Translations under genes and position numbers: made by a program
The notes under the pieces: model-generated
What the model saw: only the letters and a program-made list of their open reading frames with translations
What the model was told of the DNA's origin: nothing
Database searches by the model: none
Shown: one piece after another, positions 48,704 through 58,247 of the stretch
How positions within the stretch are numbered: position 1 is the first letter of the stretch
Layout of the letters: each line of letters starts with the position of its first letter
From: Falsiroseomonas frigidaquae
GTDB taxonomy: Bacteria; Pseudomonadota; Alphaproteobacteria; Acetobacterales; Acetobacteraceae
Reading direction: 5' to 3'
DNA: 64,000 nucleotides
Assembly: GCF_012163145.1 (NCBI RefSeq)
Contig: NZ_JAAVTX010000002.1
Location: 186,001 to 250,000 of the forward strand

Positions 48704-49189
48704 ATGGCGCGGGAACGGCATCCGGGGGAAATGACCCAGACCCCACTTGCACCGAACCCGGCACCCGGCCCCGATCTCGATCCGCAGGGCGCACCCTACC
48801 ACGCCCTGCTCGGGTTGACCCTCGTGCATTGGGAGGAAGGCCTGGCCCGCCTCGCCTGCATCGCCGGCGACGCGCATCGCAATCGCTCCGGCATCATCCA
48901 TGGCGGGCTGATCCTGTCGATGATCGACCAGGCAGCCGGCTATGCCGGGCTGTGGTGCAGCGTGCCGGGGAATGTCCGCAAGGCGGTGACCCTGGACCTC
49001 GATTGCCGCTTCACCGGCCAGGTGAAGGGCGGACGCCTGATCGCCGAGGGCAAGGTCGCGCAGCGCGGCCGCAACATCTTCTTCTGCCGGACCGAGGTGT
49101 TCGACGAGGCCGGGCAGATGGTGGCGTTCGGTGCCTCGACCCATCGCTGGCGCGCCGGCAGCGAGACGCATGAGGGCCAGCCGGCCTGA
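48704..49189 (+). CDS. PaaI-family hotdog thioesterase
   Basis: About 161 residues from the ATG at 48704, which has GGAAGG eight bases upstream; the ATG at 48731 (MTQTPLAPNP) is a second candidate. RNRSGIIHGGLILSMIDQAAGYA carries the hotdog catalytic region and VTLDLDCRFTGQVKGGRLIAEGKV the following strand pair. It hydrolyses an acyl-CoA; the substrate is unknown. Confidence 0.8.
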   Translation: MARERHPGEMTQTPLAPNPAPGPDLDPQGAPYHALLGLTLVHWEEGLARLACIAGDAHRNRSGIIHGGLILSMIDQAAGYAGLWCSVPGNVRKAVTLDLDCRFTGQVKGGRLIAEGKVAQRGRNIFFCRTEVFDEAGQMVAFGASTHRWRAGSETHEGQPA

Positions 49190-49196
49190 AGCCGGT

Positions 49197-50420
49197 TCAG
49201 CCGGGCTCCGCCTGAAGCGCCAGCGCCGCATCGGGTCCGGCCAGAATCTCCACCAGCCGGGCGAATTCGATCCGGTTCAGCCCGGCCGGAGTCGCCGCCA
49301 GCCGGGTGATCTGCGCGACGGCGTCGCGCAGGCTGCGGTCGAAGGCCAGTTCCTGGCCCAGCCGGCGACCGGCGGCTTCCAGCCGGCGCAGGTCGCGCGC
49401 CGCCCCCTCCAGCATCGCCACCACCGAATCCTCCGCGCGCGGCCCGGCGGCGACGCGCGCCAGCGGCACCAGCAGCGTTTCCACCAGCGCCGCCGCGAAG
49501 CGTGCGTGGCAGGCCTGCCCGGTGTCGCGGCGCAGGATGGCGGCGTGGCGCTGGCGCTGGTCCCGCACCAGCGCATTGGCGGTGTGCTCCAGATCCGCCA
49601 GGCGACGGGCCAGCAGCCCCGCCGTCTGCGCCATCTCGTCGGGGGATGTGGCGGCGGCGACCGCCGCGGCGTCGTCAGCCAGCATGCTGGCCAAGGCGCG
49701 CTCCGCCACCGGATGGATCTGCGCCGACAGGCTGGTGGCGAGCGTGGCGATCTGCCCGGGCGCCAGGGCGGCGCGCAGCAGCAGCGTCAGCCCGGCCGAT
49801 AGCGGCGCGGCGCCATCCGCCACCAGCGGGGCGAGCGCCGCCCTTGCCAGCGCCAGCGCCTCCATCGCGCCGGCCGAGGCGGCGGTCCGCGCCTGCCACA
49901 GCGGCACCGCCTGGCGCCAGACGGCGGCGCAGAGGGCCAGGATCGGCAGGGCGGCCGATTCCGGCAGCCCGGCGGCAACCCAGCCGCGCGGCACCTGCGG
50001 CGTCGCCACCATGCTCGCCGCAGGCCATAGCCGCGCGCCGAGCGCGGCGACGACGGCATGATCGGTCAGGCTGTGGCCGACGGTGCCGGCCTCCACCTGC
50101 TCCGCCAGGTCCGGCAAGGCGCCGCTGACCAGCGCGGCGATCGGGGTGATGGCGCTGCGCGGCACCAGGTTCGAGCCGGGCCGCCAGCCGGCTGCCGGCA
50201 CCAGCGCCGCCTCCAGCGGCAGGAACAACAGCCGCGGCAGGCGGAGCGGGCGGGGCGGCTGCAGGCGCCGCAGCCGCGGGCGCACGCTGTTCAGAACCTC
50301 GTCGATCATGCTGCGATCGGCCAGGCCGTCCAGCATGGCGACCACCCGGCCCACCGCGTGGTCCGGCGCCTGCTGCAGCGCGAGGCGAAGCTGGCGCGCC
50401 TGGCCGCCGAGCAGGTTCAT
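49197..50420 (-). CDS. Hypothetical protein, GH8-linked
   Basis: 407 residues; not recognised. Mostly helical and alanine/leucine-rich. The N-terminal quarter has LRRLQPPRPLRLPRLLFLPLE and PRSAITPIAALV; the rest alternates amphipathic helices with no signal peptide, no clear membrane span and no enzyme motif. It overlaps the preceding gene as ATGA, so they are translationally coupled, behind a GH8 glycosidase gene. Probably a cytoplasmic partner of the neighbouring hypothetical protein. Confidence 0.65.
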   Translation of the reverse strand: MNLLGGQARQLRLALQQAPDHAVGRVVAMLDGLADRSMIDEVLNSVRPRLRRLQPPRPLRLPRLLFLPLEAALVPAAGWRPGSNLVPRSAITPIAALVSGALPDLAEQVEAGTVGHSLTDHAVVAALGARLWPAASMVATPQVPRGWVAAGLPESAALPILALCAAVWRQAVPLWQARTAASAGAMEALALARAALAPLVADGAAPLSAGLTLLLRAALAPGQIATLATSLSAQIHPVAERALASMLADDAAAVAAATSPDEMAQTAGLLARRLADLEHTANALVRDQRQRHAAILRRDTGQACHARFAAALVETLLVPLARVAAGPRAEDSVVAMLEGAARDLRRLEAAGRRLGQELAFDRSLRDAVAQITRLAATPAGLNRIEFARLVEILAGPDAALALQAEPG

Positions 50421-51460
50421 GGTGCCAGGGCCCTCAACGCTTCGTTCCGCTGCGCCAGATCCACCAGCCCGCCGCAGCTCCAGGCCGGGCCGGGGGCGAC
50501 CATGCGGCGGGCGCGCAGCAGCGTGTCCCATTCCGCCCGCGGGCCGGGCCAGCTTTCCGCCTCCAGCGGCGGCACCGGCAGCACGGATACCAGCTCCGCC
50601 AGCACCCCGCCGCGCCCGGCCGCGCCGGCGGCGGCCCATAGCGCGCCGACCATGGTCCAGCCATCCAGCAGCCAGTCGGCCCGCGAGGCCAAATCTGCCA
50701 GCAGGGGCAGCACATCCCCCTGGCGCACCTCGCCGCGCGCCAGCCTGGCTGGCAGTTCCGCCACCGTGCGCCACAGCGCCTGCAGCGATGCATCCGCGAC
50801 CAGCAGCGTCATCCGCGCCGCGCCCAGCGCGATGGCGGCGCCGCGCCGTTCCTGCGGTGTCTGCGCCATCTGGCTCCAGGCGGCGATGCTGGCGCAGAAG
50901 GCTTCCAGTGCGACGATGGCCTGGGGAATGGCGGCGGAGGGACTACGCTCCGAAAGCTGCCCCGGCCCGGTGCCGGCCTGCGCCAGGACCGCCACCATCG
51001 GCGCCAGCAGGTCGGCCGCATCCGGCGCCAGAGGCAGGAAGCGCGCGGCCAGCACGTCGCGCAGCCCATCGCGCACCGCCTCCTGCTGCCGCAGCGCCGC
51101 CTTGGCCGCGGCCTGGGCGGGGCGCCCGGCATAGCCGAGCCGCGCCACCTCCCGCGCCGCGGCCCGCACCAAGGCGGGCGTCGGCCGTTCCTGAGTCGCG
51201 ATGCGGTCCCAGAGCTGGCGATCATGCAGCGAGGGCGCGCAATGCAGCAGGCAGGCATTCCAGCCCATGACATAGACGCCCCGCCCGCCCAGCGCCGGCA
51301 GCAGCATCTCGGCCGGCCCGGAGGAACCGCGCCGCAGCCGCGCACCGGACAGCATAGGCGCCGTGAAGGGCATGGCGCAGCCACGCTCCGCGAAACTGGC
51401 CTGGCGTTCCGGCAGGCTGGCCGCGAAGCCCTTGATCGTGTCTTGCATACAGTCTGGCAT
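50417..51460 (-). CDS. Hypothetical protein, GH8-linked
   Basis: About 347 residues; not recognised. GGRGVYVMGWNACLLHCAPSLHDRQLWDRIA is the most distinctive part; the remainder is helical (RAAAREVARLGYAGRPAQ, AALRQQEAVRDGLRDVLAARFLPL). No signal peptide. The start is uncertain: ATG at 51460, 51448 or 51373 are all in frame and none has a strong ribosome site. It lies 72 bases behind the GH8 gene and overlaps the next one. Confidence 0.62.
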   Translation of the reverse strand: MPDCMQDTIKGFAASLPERQASFAERGCAMPFTAPMLSGARLRRGSSGPAEMLLPALGGRGVYVMGWNACLLHCAPSLHDRQLWDRIATQERPTPALVRAAAREVARLGYAGRPAQAAAKAALRQQEAVRDGLRDVLAARFLPLAPDAADLLAPMVAVLAQAGTGPGQLSERSPSAAIPQAIVALEAFCASIAAWSQMAQTPQERRGAAIALGAARMTLLVADASLQALWRTVAELPARLARGEVRQGDVLPLLADLASRADWLLDGWTMVGALWAAAGAAGRGGVLAELVSVLPVPPLEAESWPGPRAEWDTLLRARRMVAPGPAWSCGGLVDLAQRNEALRALAP

Positions 51461-51532
51461 CTGGAGGCCAGGGTGGGGCAGCGCGATAAAGGAAGTGTTC
51501 GCGCAGGTGGAAAATCGGTGGCCCGGCTGCCT

Positions 51533-52714
51533 TCAGGAGTCGCGCTGGCGCAGCCGCAGGCGTGGTTCCTCCGACATGTCCAGGCCGCGCTCATCCCAGG
51601 CGTAATGCGCCATCATCACCAGCTTCGCCGCATAATAGTCCTGCGCCTCGGCCACGCGCGGCAGAGCCTCGTGCCGTCCCCAGCCGGCCTGCGACGCCAT
51701 GGCGAGCTGTGCCACGGCCTGGATGCCGGCGGTGGCGGCATAGGGGGCGACGGCTCCGGTGTTCAGGTCCGCCCAGGCCGGCATCTGGCGCCAGCGCGGA
51801 TCGCCCCAGAAATCGGCGCAGGCGCGCAGGGCCGGCTCCCGCAGATGTCCGCCCCAGACCAGGTGCAGCGGCACCCGCACCGCATCCCAGGAGAACCGCG
51901 GCGGCCAGGGGCTGGCGGGAGACGGGCTGCCGCCACCCCGCGGCAGGCGCAGCCAGTCCGGCGGCAGCCCCCAGCGGCCGAACCGCCCACCCCGAAGCAG
52001 GCGCAGCCCGGCCTGGCGCAGCGCGTCCCAGCCCGGATCGGGGAAGGCCCCGTCCAGCGCCCGTATCGCGCCGAACAGCCAGTAGGACGGGTTGAGCACG
52101 ACATGGTCGGCATGGACGAAGCCATGCGCGCCCGGCAGCAGCAGCCGTTCGGAACCGATGGACAGGGTGCAGATGCGGAGCAGGTCCCGGCCGATGCTGC
52201 CGGCGAGGCTTCGGTGCTCCGGCACGCCCCAGCGCTCATGCCCCAGCAGCAGGCCCCAGGCGATCAGCAGGTCGCCGTCGCTGGCATTGTTCGGATCATC
52301 GACCGGCAGGGCGGCGCCGGGCGTGTAGCGCCAGGCATGCAGCGCATCCCCGGGCCGTCGCAGCGCGCCACGCGTCCAGACGAGGATCCGCTCGAAGCTC
52401 GCCCGGTCGTTGTGCCGCGCGGCGAAAATCAGCCCGGTGCCCTGTCCCTCGCTGTGCGAGACGCCGCGATTGGCGGAATCGATGATGCGGCCATCGTCGC
52501 GGATCCAGCGGCGGCGAAAGGTGACCCAGTCCAGCTGGTCGCGTTCCGCCTTCAGTCGCGCACCCGCCGCGGGCGGCAGGGAGGCCCGTACCGGCCGCCC
52601 GGTTTCCTGGGCATCCCCGTGGCTTGAAGCTCCGAGCCCGACCAGGAGACCAGCCCAGGCCCGGCGGCCATACGCTGCGGTGGGACGCGACAGGGTTGTA
52701 CCGCAATCGGTCAC
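51533..52714 (-). CDS. Glycoside hydrolase family 8 (endoglucanase-like), secreted
   Basis: 393 residues from the GTG at 52712-52714 (AAGGA upstream). An N-terminal hydrophobic segment (AWAGLLVGLGASSHGDA) acts as a signal. The GH8 motifs are DDGRIIDSANRGVSHSEGQG with the general acid E89, and DDPNNASDGDLLIAW with the conserved Asp near 146. Family members cut beta-1,4-glucans and are often BcsZ in cellulose synthase operons; no bcsA/B is in the window. The two genes behind it are unknown. Confidence 0.82.
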   Translation of the reverse strand: MTDCGTTLSRPTAAYGRRAWAGLLVGLGASSHGDAQETGRPVRASLPPAAGARLKAERDQLDWVTFRRRWIRDDGRIIDSANRGVSHSEGQGTGLIFAARHNDRASFERILVWTRGALRRPGDALHAWRYTPGAALPVDDPNNASDGDLLIAWGLLLGHERWGVPEHRSLAGSIGRDLLRICTLSIGSERLLLPGAHGFVHADHVVLNPSYWLFGAIRALDGAFPDPGWDALRQAGLRLLRGGRFGRWGLPPDWLRLPRGGGSPSPASPWPPRFSWDAVRVPLHLVWGGHLREPALRACADFWGDPRWRQMPAWADLNTGAVAPYAATAGIQAVAQLAMASQAGWGRHEALPRVAEAQDYYAAKLVMMAHYAWDERGLDMSEEPRLRLRQRDS

Positions 52715-52888
52715 CCTCGTTCCTTCGATCACTTTCGCATGATAGCGGCGATGCCTCCGGCGGCAAACCCCATTCCAATAGGCGCATGCTTCGCCCGCGG
52801 ACATCTATTCCATTTCTAACAAATCTTAATTCATCTGAAACGTTTCGACGTGATGATATGTGGATCATTCTGCTGAATGATCTGATGA
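52715..52888. promoter_or_regulatory. AT-rich divergent control region
   Basis: Bases from about 52800 are markedly richer in A and T than the rest of the window. The region separates the GH8 gene from a divergent secreted-protein gene. It contains the palindrome GAAACGTTTC (52837-52846), whose CG centre recalls LacI-type operators, and the inverted repeat GATCATTC-TGCT-GAATGATC (52863-52882), which ends six bases before the plus-strand ATG. Confidence 0.5.
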
Positions 52889-53497
52889 ATGACCTTCGCC
52901 CCACGTAGCAGGCTCCCCCCAGCTGCGACTCCTCTGGTCCTCGCATTCGTGATCCTGCTCGGCGATGCCGCGCTGGCCACCACGAAGGACCAGATGCTGC
53001 CGACGCTGCCGCTACCGCCAATGACGGTGAGCGAGGCGCTGGCCGCGATGCCGGCGCTGCAACCGGCCGGGCAATTGCCGCTGCCGGGCGGCCTGACCCT
53101 GCACCTGGCCTTGCCCCAGGGCGACCATTGCAGCCCGCAGGCCGCTTGGCTGCTCTGCCCCGGCCTGCGCCTCGCAAGCCGCGGTGCCGGCGGCGATGCG
53201 CCCGTGGTGGCGGCATGGCACACCAGCCTGCCGCAGCCGCCGCTGGCCCTCGCCACGCTGCGCCAGGCAGCGCTGGATCGCTACGGCCCGCCTGCGCGGG
53301 AGGAACGGGTGGTGGAGCGGCGACGCGGCCTGGACCTGGTGCAGCACCGCATGGGCTGGACCCTCACCGGGCATCACGCGCCGCTGTGGCTGGAGGCTGT
53401 GTTCGTGCTGCAGGAAACCGAGGCGCAGGAAGGGCCGGCACCGCTGGTGCAGCGTATCGGCTGGTCCGCCACGCCGGAGGCGGCGGCCCAGGATTGA
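52889..53497 (+). CDS. Hypothetical secreted protein
   Basis: 202 residues; not recognised. A signal peptide (PLVLAFVILLGDAALA) is followed by an alanine/leucine/proline-rich domain with two cysteines (DHCSPQAAWLLCPG) that may pair in the periplasm. DRYGPPAREERVVERRRGLDLVQHRMGW is a conserved-looking charged segment. The ATG at 52889 has no good ribosome site, and a hairpin lies just upstream. Divergent from GH8; a periplasmic partner role is only a guess. Confidence 0.6.
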   Translation: MTFAPRSRLPPAATPLVLAFVILLGDAALATTKDQMLPTLPLPPMTVSEALAAMPALQPAGQLPLPGGLTLHLALPQGDHCSPQAAWLLCPGLRLASRGAGGDAPVVAAWHTSLPQPPLALATLRQAALDRYGPPAREERVVERRRGLDLVQHRMGWTLTGHHAPLWLEAVFVLQETEAQEGPAPLVQRIGWSATPEAAAQD

Positions 53498-53541
53498 GCG
53501 GCGCCACGGCACGGAAGCGCGTGCGCTGCCGCCCGGCAGCT

Positions 53542-54498
53542 TCAGGCGGCGGCGCGGTCCAGATGCGGGCGCATCTGCCGGAACAGCACCTCCACCTCCG
53601 CCCGCTGCGCATGCGCGGTGCCGGACTGCGCCACTGTGGCCCCACCCGCCGCGCTGCCCCAGGCGAAGGCGTCCTCGGCCGAGGCGCCACGGGCCAGCGC
53701 CAGGGTCATCGCGGCGACGAAACTGTCCCCCGCCCCGGCGGCGCCGCGCACCGGTACATCCGGCGCCGGCAGCCGCCAGACCCGCTGCGCGCTGGCCAGC
53801 ACCGCGCCGCGATGGCCGAGCGTCACCGCCACCAGCCGCGCCGCGCCGGACCGCGCCAGATCCAGCGCCGCCGCTTCCTGGTCTGCCGATTCCGGCAGCT
53901 TGCGGCCGACCAGCGCCTCGAATTCGCCCAGGCTCGGCTTGATGAGATCCAGCCCGCCAGCCGCCACCGCGGCCCGCATCGGCGCGCCGGAACTGTCCAC
54001 CACCACGCGCTGGCCGCGGGCGCGGGCTTGGGCTGCCGCGATGGCGAAGAAATCCTCCGGCATGCCGCGCGGCAGGCTGCCGCTGAGCACCAGCCATTCG
54101 CCGCCGGCCTCCGCCAGCGCCGCGAGCGCGGCGCGCCACTCGGCCTCCGCCACCTCCGGCCCTTCCGGCACGAAGCGGTATTCCAGGCCGCTGGAGAGAT
54201 CCTGCACGATCTGGCTGATGCGCGTGCGGCCGGCGATTTCCACCGTCCGGCGCGGCACGCCCTCCGCGTCGATCAATTCCTCGATCAGGCGGCCGGTGAC
54301 GCCGCCGGCCAGCACGACGGCCAGCGCCGCCCCGCCCAATTCCCGCACCACGCGCGCGACATTCACGCCACCGCCGCCAGGGTCGAAGCGTTCGTTCCTG
54401 GTGCGGATCTTCCGAACCGGGCGCACCGCCTCCGCCTCGCAGGCCAGGTCGACGGAGGGGTTGGCGGTGAGGGTGACGATCAGGGGGTCGCTGGACAT
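53542..54498 (-). CDS. PfkB-family sugar kinase (1-phosphofructokinase/hexose kinase type)
   Basis: 318 residues. TLTANPSVDLACEAE, DPGGGGVNVARVVRELGG and GAAGAGDSFVAAM (catalytic Asp near residue 258) place it with FruK, LacC and PfkB. It phosphorylates a fructose- or tagatose-phosphate with ATP. No PTS genes are adjacent, so a 6-phosphofructokinase role is as likely as FruK. It is downstream of, and on the same strand as, the lactate permease gene. Confidence 0.82.
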   Translation of the reverse strand: MSSDPLIVTLTANPSVDLACEAEAVRPVRKIRTRNERFDPGGGGVNVARVVRELGGAALAVVLAGGVTGRLIEELIDAEGVPRRTVEIAGRTRISQIVQDLSSGLEYRFVPEGPEVAEAEWRAALAALAEAGGEWLVLSGSLPRGMPEDFFAIAAAQARARGQRVVVDSSGAPMRAAVAAGGLDLIKPSLGEFEALVGRKLPESADQEAAALDLARSGAARLVAVTLGHRGAVLASAQRVWRLPAPDVPVRGAAGAGDSFVAAMTLALARGASAEDAFAWGSAAGGATVAQSGTAHAQRAEVEVLFRQMRPHLDRAAA

Positions 54499-54544
54499 GG
54501 GCGCGAGCCTGCCAGAACAGCGCCCGGCGCGCGAGGGTGGGACC

Positions 54545-56074
54545 TCATCCGGGCCAGGCCGCCACCGCCGCCAGCGTCAGCGCGCCGCCCAGCGCCACCA
54601 CAAGCGTCGCGGCGGGCAAGGTGCGGCGCAGCACCTCCCCCTCCCGCCCCGCAAGGCCGACGGTGGCGCCGCCGGCCACGATATTGTGCGGGCAGATGAT
54701 GTTGCCGATCGCCGCGCCAAAGCCCTGCGCCGCCAGCAGTGGCAGCACCGGCAGCGACAGCGCCGCGGCGGTGGCGAGCTGGAAATCGGTCAGCAGGATG
54801 TTCGATGCGGTGGCGGAGCCTGTGACGAAGGTGCCGAGCGCCCCGGTCGCCGCTGCGAAAACCGGCCAGCCCGCGCCGGCCAGTCCCGCCGCGGCCTGCG
54901 CCAGCGCGGCGATCATCCCGGAATGCACCATCAGCCGCGCCAGGCCGAGCATCAGCAGCAGCGCCAGCAGCACGGCCGGCAGCCGGACCAGCGCCCGGGC
55001 TGCGGCGCCGCCCAGTTCCGACAGGCGGCGACGCCGCCACAAGGCGGCCAGCAGCAGGCTGGCCATCAGCAGCGTGCCCGGGTGGTACAGCGGCGCGACA
55101 CTGCCGCCGAAGGCGCCCTCGGCCAGCGACCAGTCGAGCGTGGCGCCGGCCAGGGCCTGGCGCAGCGGCGGCAGCAGCCTGGTCGCCAGGATCAGACCGA
55201 GCAGAAGCAGGTAGGGCAGCACCGCAGCCAGCATCTCCCGGCGCGTCGGCCCCGGCTCCGGCGCCGGGCGGCGCGACCTCGGCTCCGGCGCCGGGCGGCG
55301 CCTCGGCAGGGCGGCGGCGAAGGCGAGCCCGCCGATCAGCGCGCCGCCCAGCGTCGGCAGTTCGGGCCCGACCCAGAGCGCGATGGCCGTGAAGGGCAGC
55401 AGGAAGGCGAAGGCCGCGCCCAGCGCCAGGCGCAGGCTCGCCGCGCCTGCCATGTGGCGCAGCGCCAGCGCCATGGCCCAGCCGCAGGCCGCATGCAGCA
55501 GCGCGGTGGCACCGGACAGCGCCAGCGGATCCAGGCCGCTGGCCGCCACCTGCGGCACCACGGGCGTGCCGACCGCGCCGAAGGACACGCCCACCGCATG
55601 CCCGACCAGCGCCATCGCCACCGCCTGCGCCGGCGGAAAGCCCAGCCCGACGAGGATCGGCGCCGCCAGCACCACCGGCGTGCCGAAGCCGGCCGCGCCC
55701 TCCGCGAACAAGGCGAAGAACCAGGCGACCAGCAGCGCCGTGACGCCACGGTCCGCCGATAGCCGCAGCAGCGCGCGCCGCAGCGCCTCGGTGCCGCCAT
55801 TCGCCTGTTGCCATTCGTGCAGCATCAGTGCGGGGGCGACCACCCAGATGATGGTGAGGGCGGAAAAGCCCGCCTCCGCCGCGACGCCCGCCAATGCGCC
55901 GCCAAGCCCGCCGGCCGCCGCGGGCCCCTGCCAGCCGAAGACCAGCAGCGCCACCGGCAGGGCCGCGGCGCCGCCCGCCAGCCCGGCCGCCACCGCCCCC
56001 CAGCCGAGCCCGGCCATCAGCAGCACGACAAGACCGATCGGCAGCAGTGCGGCGGCGGCCTGAAACGCGCTCAC
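54545..56074 (-). CDS. L-lactate permease (LctP family)
   Basis: About 509 residues from the GTG at 56072-56074; only TTG or GTG starts are available. Twelve or more hydrophobic segments with the family motifs [31 protein letters not shown] (in parts), [15 protein letters not shown] and [19 protein letters not shown]. It imports lactate or glycolate with protons. A cytoplasmic loop near residue 275 holds a duplicated RRPAPEP segment. It is divergent from the stress protein/D-lactate dehydrogenase pair. Confidence 0.85.
   Translation of the reverse strand: MSAFQAAAALLPIGLVVLLMAGLGWGAVAAGLAGGAAALPVALLVFGWQGPAAAGGLGGALAGVAAEAGFSALTIIWVVAPALMLHEWQQANGGTEALRRALLRLSADRGVTALLVAWFFALFAEGAAGFGTPVVLAAPILVGLGFPPAQAVAMALVGHAVGVSFGAVGTPVVPQVAASGLDPLALSGATALLHAACGWAMALALRHMAGAASLRLALGAAFAFLLPFTAIALWVGPELPTLGGALIGGLAFAAALPRRRPAPEPRSRRPAPEPGPTRREMLAAVLPYLLLLGLILATRLLPPLRQALAGATLDWSLAEGAFGGSVAPLYHPGTLLMASLLLAALWRRRRLSELGGAAARALVRLPAVLLALLLMLGLARLMVHSGMIAALAQAAAGLAGAGWPVFAAATGALGTFVTGSATASNILLTDFQLATAAALSLPVLPLLAAQGFGAAIGNIICPHNIVAGGATVGLAGREGEVLRRTLPAATLVVALGGALTLAAVAAWPG
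55253..55302. repeat. 27-bp direct duplication in the lactate permease gene
   Basis: CGGCTCCGGCGCCGGGCGGC begins both copies (55253-55279 and 55280-55302). The duplication is in frame and gives RRPAPEP twice in a cytoplasmic loop. Confidence 0.8.
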
Positions 56075-56201
56075 CAGGCGACTGCCCCCATATAATCCGG
56101 TGTCGCGCGTAACATCCGCAAGATGTTCCTCATGCAACCAGCCTGGCCCGGCTGGCGCTGGACCTCAATCGAACCACCGCGACTTGCCGACACACCCGTC
56201 A

Positions 56202-56216
56202 CTCATACCGTATGAG
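56202..56216. promoter_or_regulatory. Palindrome in the lactate permease/stress protein gap
   Basis: CTCATAC-C-GTATGAG is a perfect 7-bp inverted repeat with one central base. It lies about 130 bases from each start codon in a 257-base divergent region. Candidate operator; the protein that would bind it is unknown. Confidence 0.45.
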
Positions 56217-56261
56217 CAATCTTGTCCGACCCAAGGCTGCCCGGAATTTCGCGATCAAACA

Positions 56262-56275
56262 TTGATTTTTATCAA
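56262..56275 (+). promoter_or_regulatory. Perfect FNR/FixK-type box
   Basis: TTGAT-TTTT-ATCAA matches the FNR/FixK consensus TTGAT-N4-ATCAA at every position and is part of a longer palindrome CATTGATTTTTATCAATG. Its centre is 63.5 bases before the ATG of the stress protein gene. A class II arrangement (centre at -41.5) would put the transcript start near 56310. Confidence 0.75.
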
Positions 56276-56331
56276 TGTACAGACCCTCCCCTCAGGTCAG
56301 ACTTGTGCGGGAAACCCAGGCGAGGAACATC

Positions 56332-57207
56332 ATGCCCACGGCGTCACCCCCACAACGGGCCCTGCCCCGCACCATCCTGCTGGCCACCGACCTCAGCAGC
56401 CGCTGCGACCGCGCGCAGGATCGTGCCATCCTGCTGGCCAAGGGCTGGGCTGCCCGGCTTTGCATCCTGCACGTGATGCCCGTCGAGGAACCGGCGGACC
56501 TTCCCTCCTGGCGCCGCGACCGATCCGGCGCCGCGGCCCGCGCCGAACAGCAGATCCGCGCCGACCTGGAGGGCTGCGGCACCGAATGCGACGTGATGCT
56601 GGCGCGCGGCGAGGCGGCGGAGACCATCCTCGCCCAGGCCGAGGCGATGGATGCCGGGCTGCTCGTCACCGGCGTGGCACGGGACGATATGCTGGGCCGC
56701 GCCACGCTCGGCGCCATCGTGGACAGGCTGGTCAGCCACGCGCCGATGCCGGTGCTGGTGGTGAAGGGCCGGCCGCGCGGCGCCTATGGCGAGATCCTGG
56801 TGGCAACGGATTTCTCCGAATCCTCGCGGCAGGCATTGCAGGCGGCGCTGCACTTGTTCCCGGCGGCACGGATCACGCTGTTCCATGCCTTCCAGGTGCC
56901 CTTCGAGGGCTTCATCAGCCGCGACGCCAACATGCAGGAGATGCGCGACCAGGCGGCGGCGGAACTGGACGACTTCCTGCGGCATGTGCAGGGTCCGGCG
57001 GATTGGCGCGACCGGGTGACGCCGCTGCTGGAATACGGCCAGGCCGGCGCGCTGATTTGCGACTATGTGCAGGCGCGGGGCATACCGCTCGTGGTGATCG
57101 GCACCCAGGGGCGCAGCGGCCTTGCCAGCTTCCTGGTCGGCAGTACCGCCAAGCGCCTGCTGGCCGCGCTGCCCTGCGATACCATGACCCTGCGCCAACA
57201 CGGCTGA
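56332..57207 (+). CDS. Tandem universal stress protein
   Basis: 291 residues from the ATG at 56332 (CGAGGAAC upstream). Two UspA domains: residues about 10-145 ([15 protein letters not shown] ... PMPVLVVKG) and 150-290 ([15 protein letters not shown] ... [24 protein letters not shown]). The second has the G-x2-G-x9-G-S/T ATP-binding pattern. It lies behind an FNR-type box and 23 bases before ldhA, which points to low-oxygen expression. Confidence 0.9.
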   Translation: MPTASPPQRALPRTILLATDLSSRCDRAQDRAILLAKGWAARLCILHVMPVEEPADLPSWRRDRSGAAARAEQQIRADLEGCGTECDVMLARGEAAETILAQAEAMDAGLLVTGVARDDMLGRATLGAIVDRLVSHAPMPVLVVKGRPRGAYGEILVATDFSESSRQALQAALHLFPAARITLFHAFQVPFEGFISRDANMQEMRDQAAAELDDFLRHVQGPADWRDRVTPLLEYGQAGALICDYVQARGIPLVVIGTQGRSGLASFLVGSTAKRLLAALPCDTMTLRQHG

Positions 57208-57230
57208 ACCAGCCCTTGCCGGAGACACCC

Positions 57231-58241
57231 ATGCAGATCGTCGTGTTCAGCGCCAAGCCCTATGATCGGCAGTTCCTCGATGCCGCCAACGCGGCCGCCG
57301 GGTCGCCGCACCGCATCACCTATCTGGAGGCGCGCCTGTCACCGGAAACCGCGCCACTGGCGGCAGGGGCGCAGGCGGTCTGCGCCTTCGTCAATGACCA
57401 GGCCGATGCCGCGGTGCTGGAGCAATTCGCCCGCGGCGGCGTGAAGATCCTGGCGCTGCGTTCCGCCGGCTTCAACAATGTGGACCTGGTGGCGGCGCAG
57501 CGGCTCGGCATCACCGTGGCGCGGGTGCCGGCCTATTCGCCGGAATCGGTGGCGGAGCACACGGTGGCGATGATGCTGTCGCTGAACCGCCGCATCCACC
57601 GGGCCTATCACCGGGTGCGGGAGGGTAATTTCGCGCTCGATGGGCTGCTCGGCTTCGACATGTTCGGCCGCACCGCAGGCATCATCGGCACCGGGCGCAT
57701 CGGCCTGGCGGTGGCGCGCATTCTTGCCGGCTTCGGCTGCCGGCTGCTGGCCTACGACCCCTACCCCGCCGCGGAAGGCGCCGCGCTGGGGCTGGAATAT
57801 GTCGGCGTGGAGGATCTGCTGGCGCGGTCGGACATCATCACGCTGCATTGCCCGCTGACGCCGGCGACGCATCATCTGATCGACGCCGCGGCGATCGCGC
57901 GCATGCGGCGCGGCGCCATGCTGGTGAACACCAGCCGCGGCGCCATCGTCGATACACGCGCCGTCATCGCCGGGTTGAAATCCGGCGCCATCGGCCTGCT
58001 TGGCCTGGATGTGTATGAGGAGGAAGGCGACCTGTTCTTCGAGGATCTGTCCGGTCAGATGCTGCAGGACGACATCTTCGCCCGGCTGCTGACCTTCCCC
58101 AACGTGCTGGTCACCGCGCACCAGGCCTTCTTCACGCATGAGGCGCTGACCGCGATCGCGGAGACCACCATCGGCAACATCAGTGCCTTCGCCGAAACCG
58201 GCAGGGCGTTGCACGCCGTCTCGACCGAGAAGCTGGCCTGA
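57231..58241 (+). CDS. ldhA: D-lactate dehydrogenase (fermentative)
   Basis: 336 residues, close to E. coli LdhA throughout ([20 protein letters not shown]-like, [22 protein letters not shown]). NAD site GTGRIG at 153-158; catalytic R236 (NTSRGAIVD), E265 ([13 protein letters not shown]) and H297 ([12 protein letters not shown]). It reduces pyruvate to D-lactate with NADH. GGAGA precedes the ATG. In operon with the stress protein gene under the FNR-type box. Confidence 0.93.
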   Translation: MQIVVFSAKPYDRQFLDAANAAAGSPHRITYLEARLSPETAPLAAGAQAVCAFVNDQADAAVLEQFARGGVKILALRSAGFNNVDLVAAQRLGITVARVPAYSPESVAEHTVAMMLSLNRRIHRAYHRVREGNFALDGLLGFDMFGRTAGIIGTGRIGLAVARILAGFGCRLLAYDPYPAAEGAALGLEYVGVEDLLARSDIITLHCPLTPATHHLIDAAAIARMRRGAMLVNTSRGAIVDTRAVIAGLKSGAIGLLGLDVYEEEGDLFFEDLSGQMLQDDIFARLLTFPNVLVTAHQAFFTHEALTAIAETTIGNISAFAETGRALHAVSTEKLA

Positions 58242-58247
58242 GCGGTC

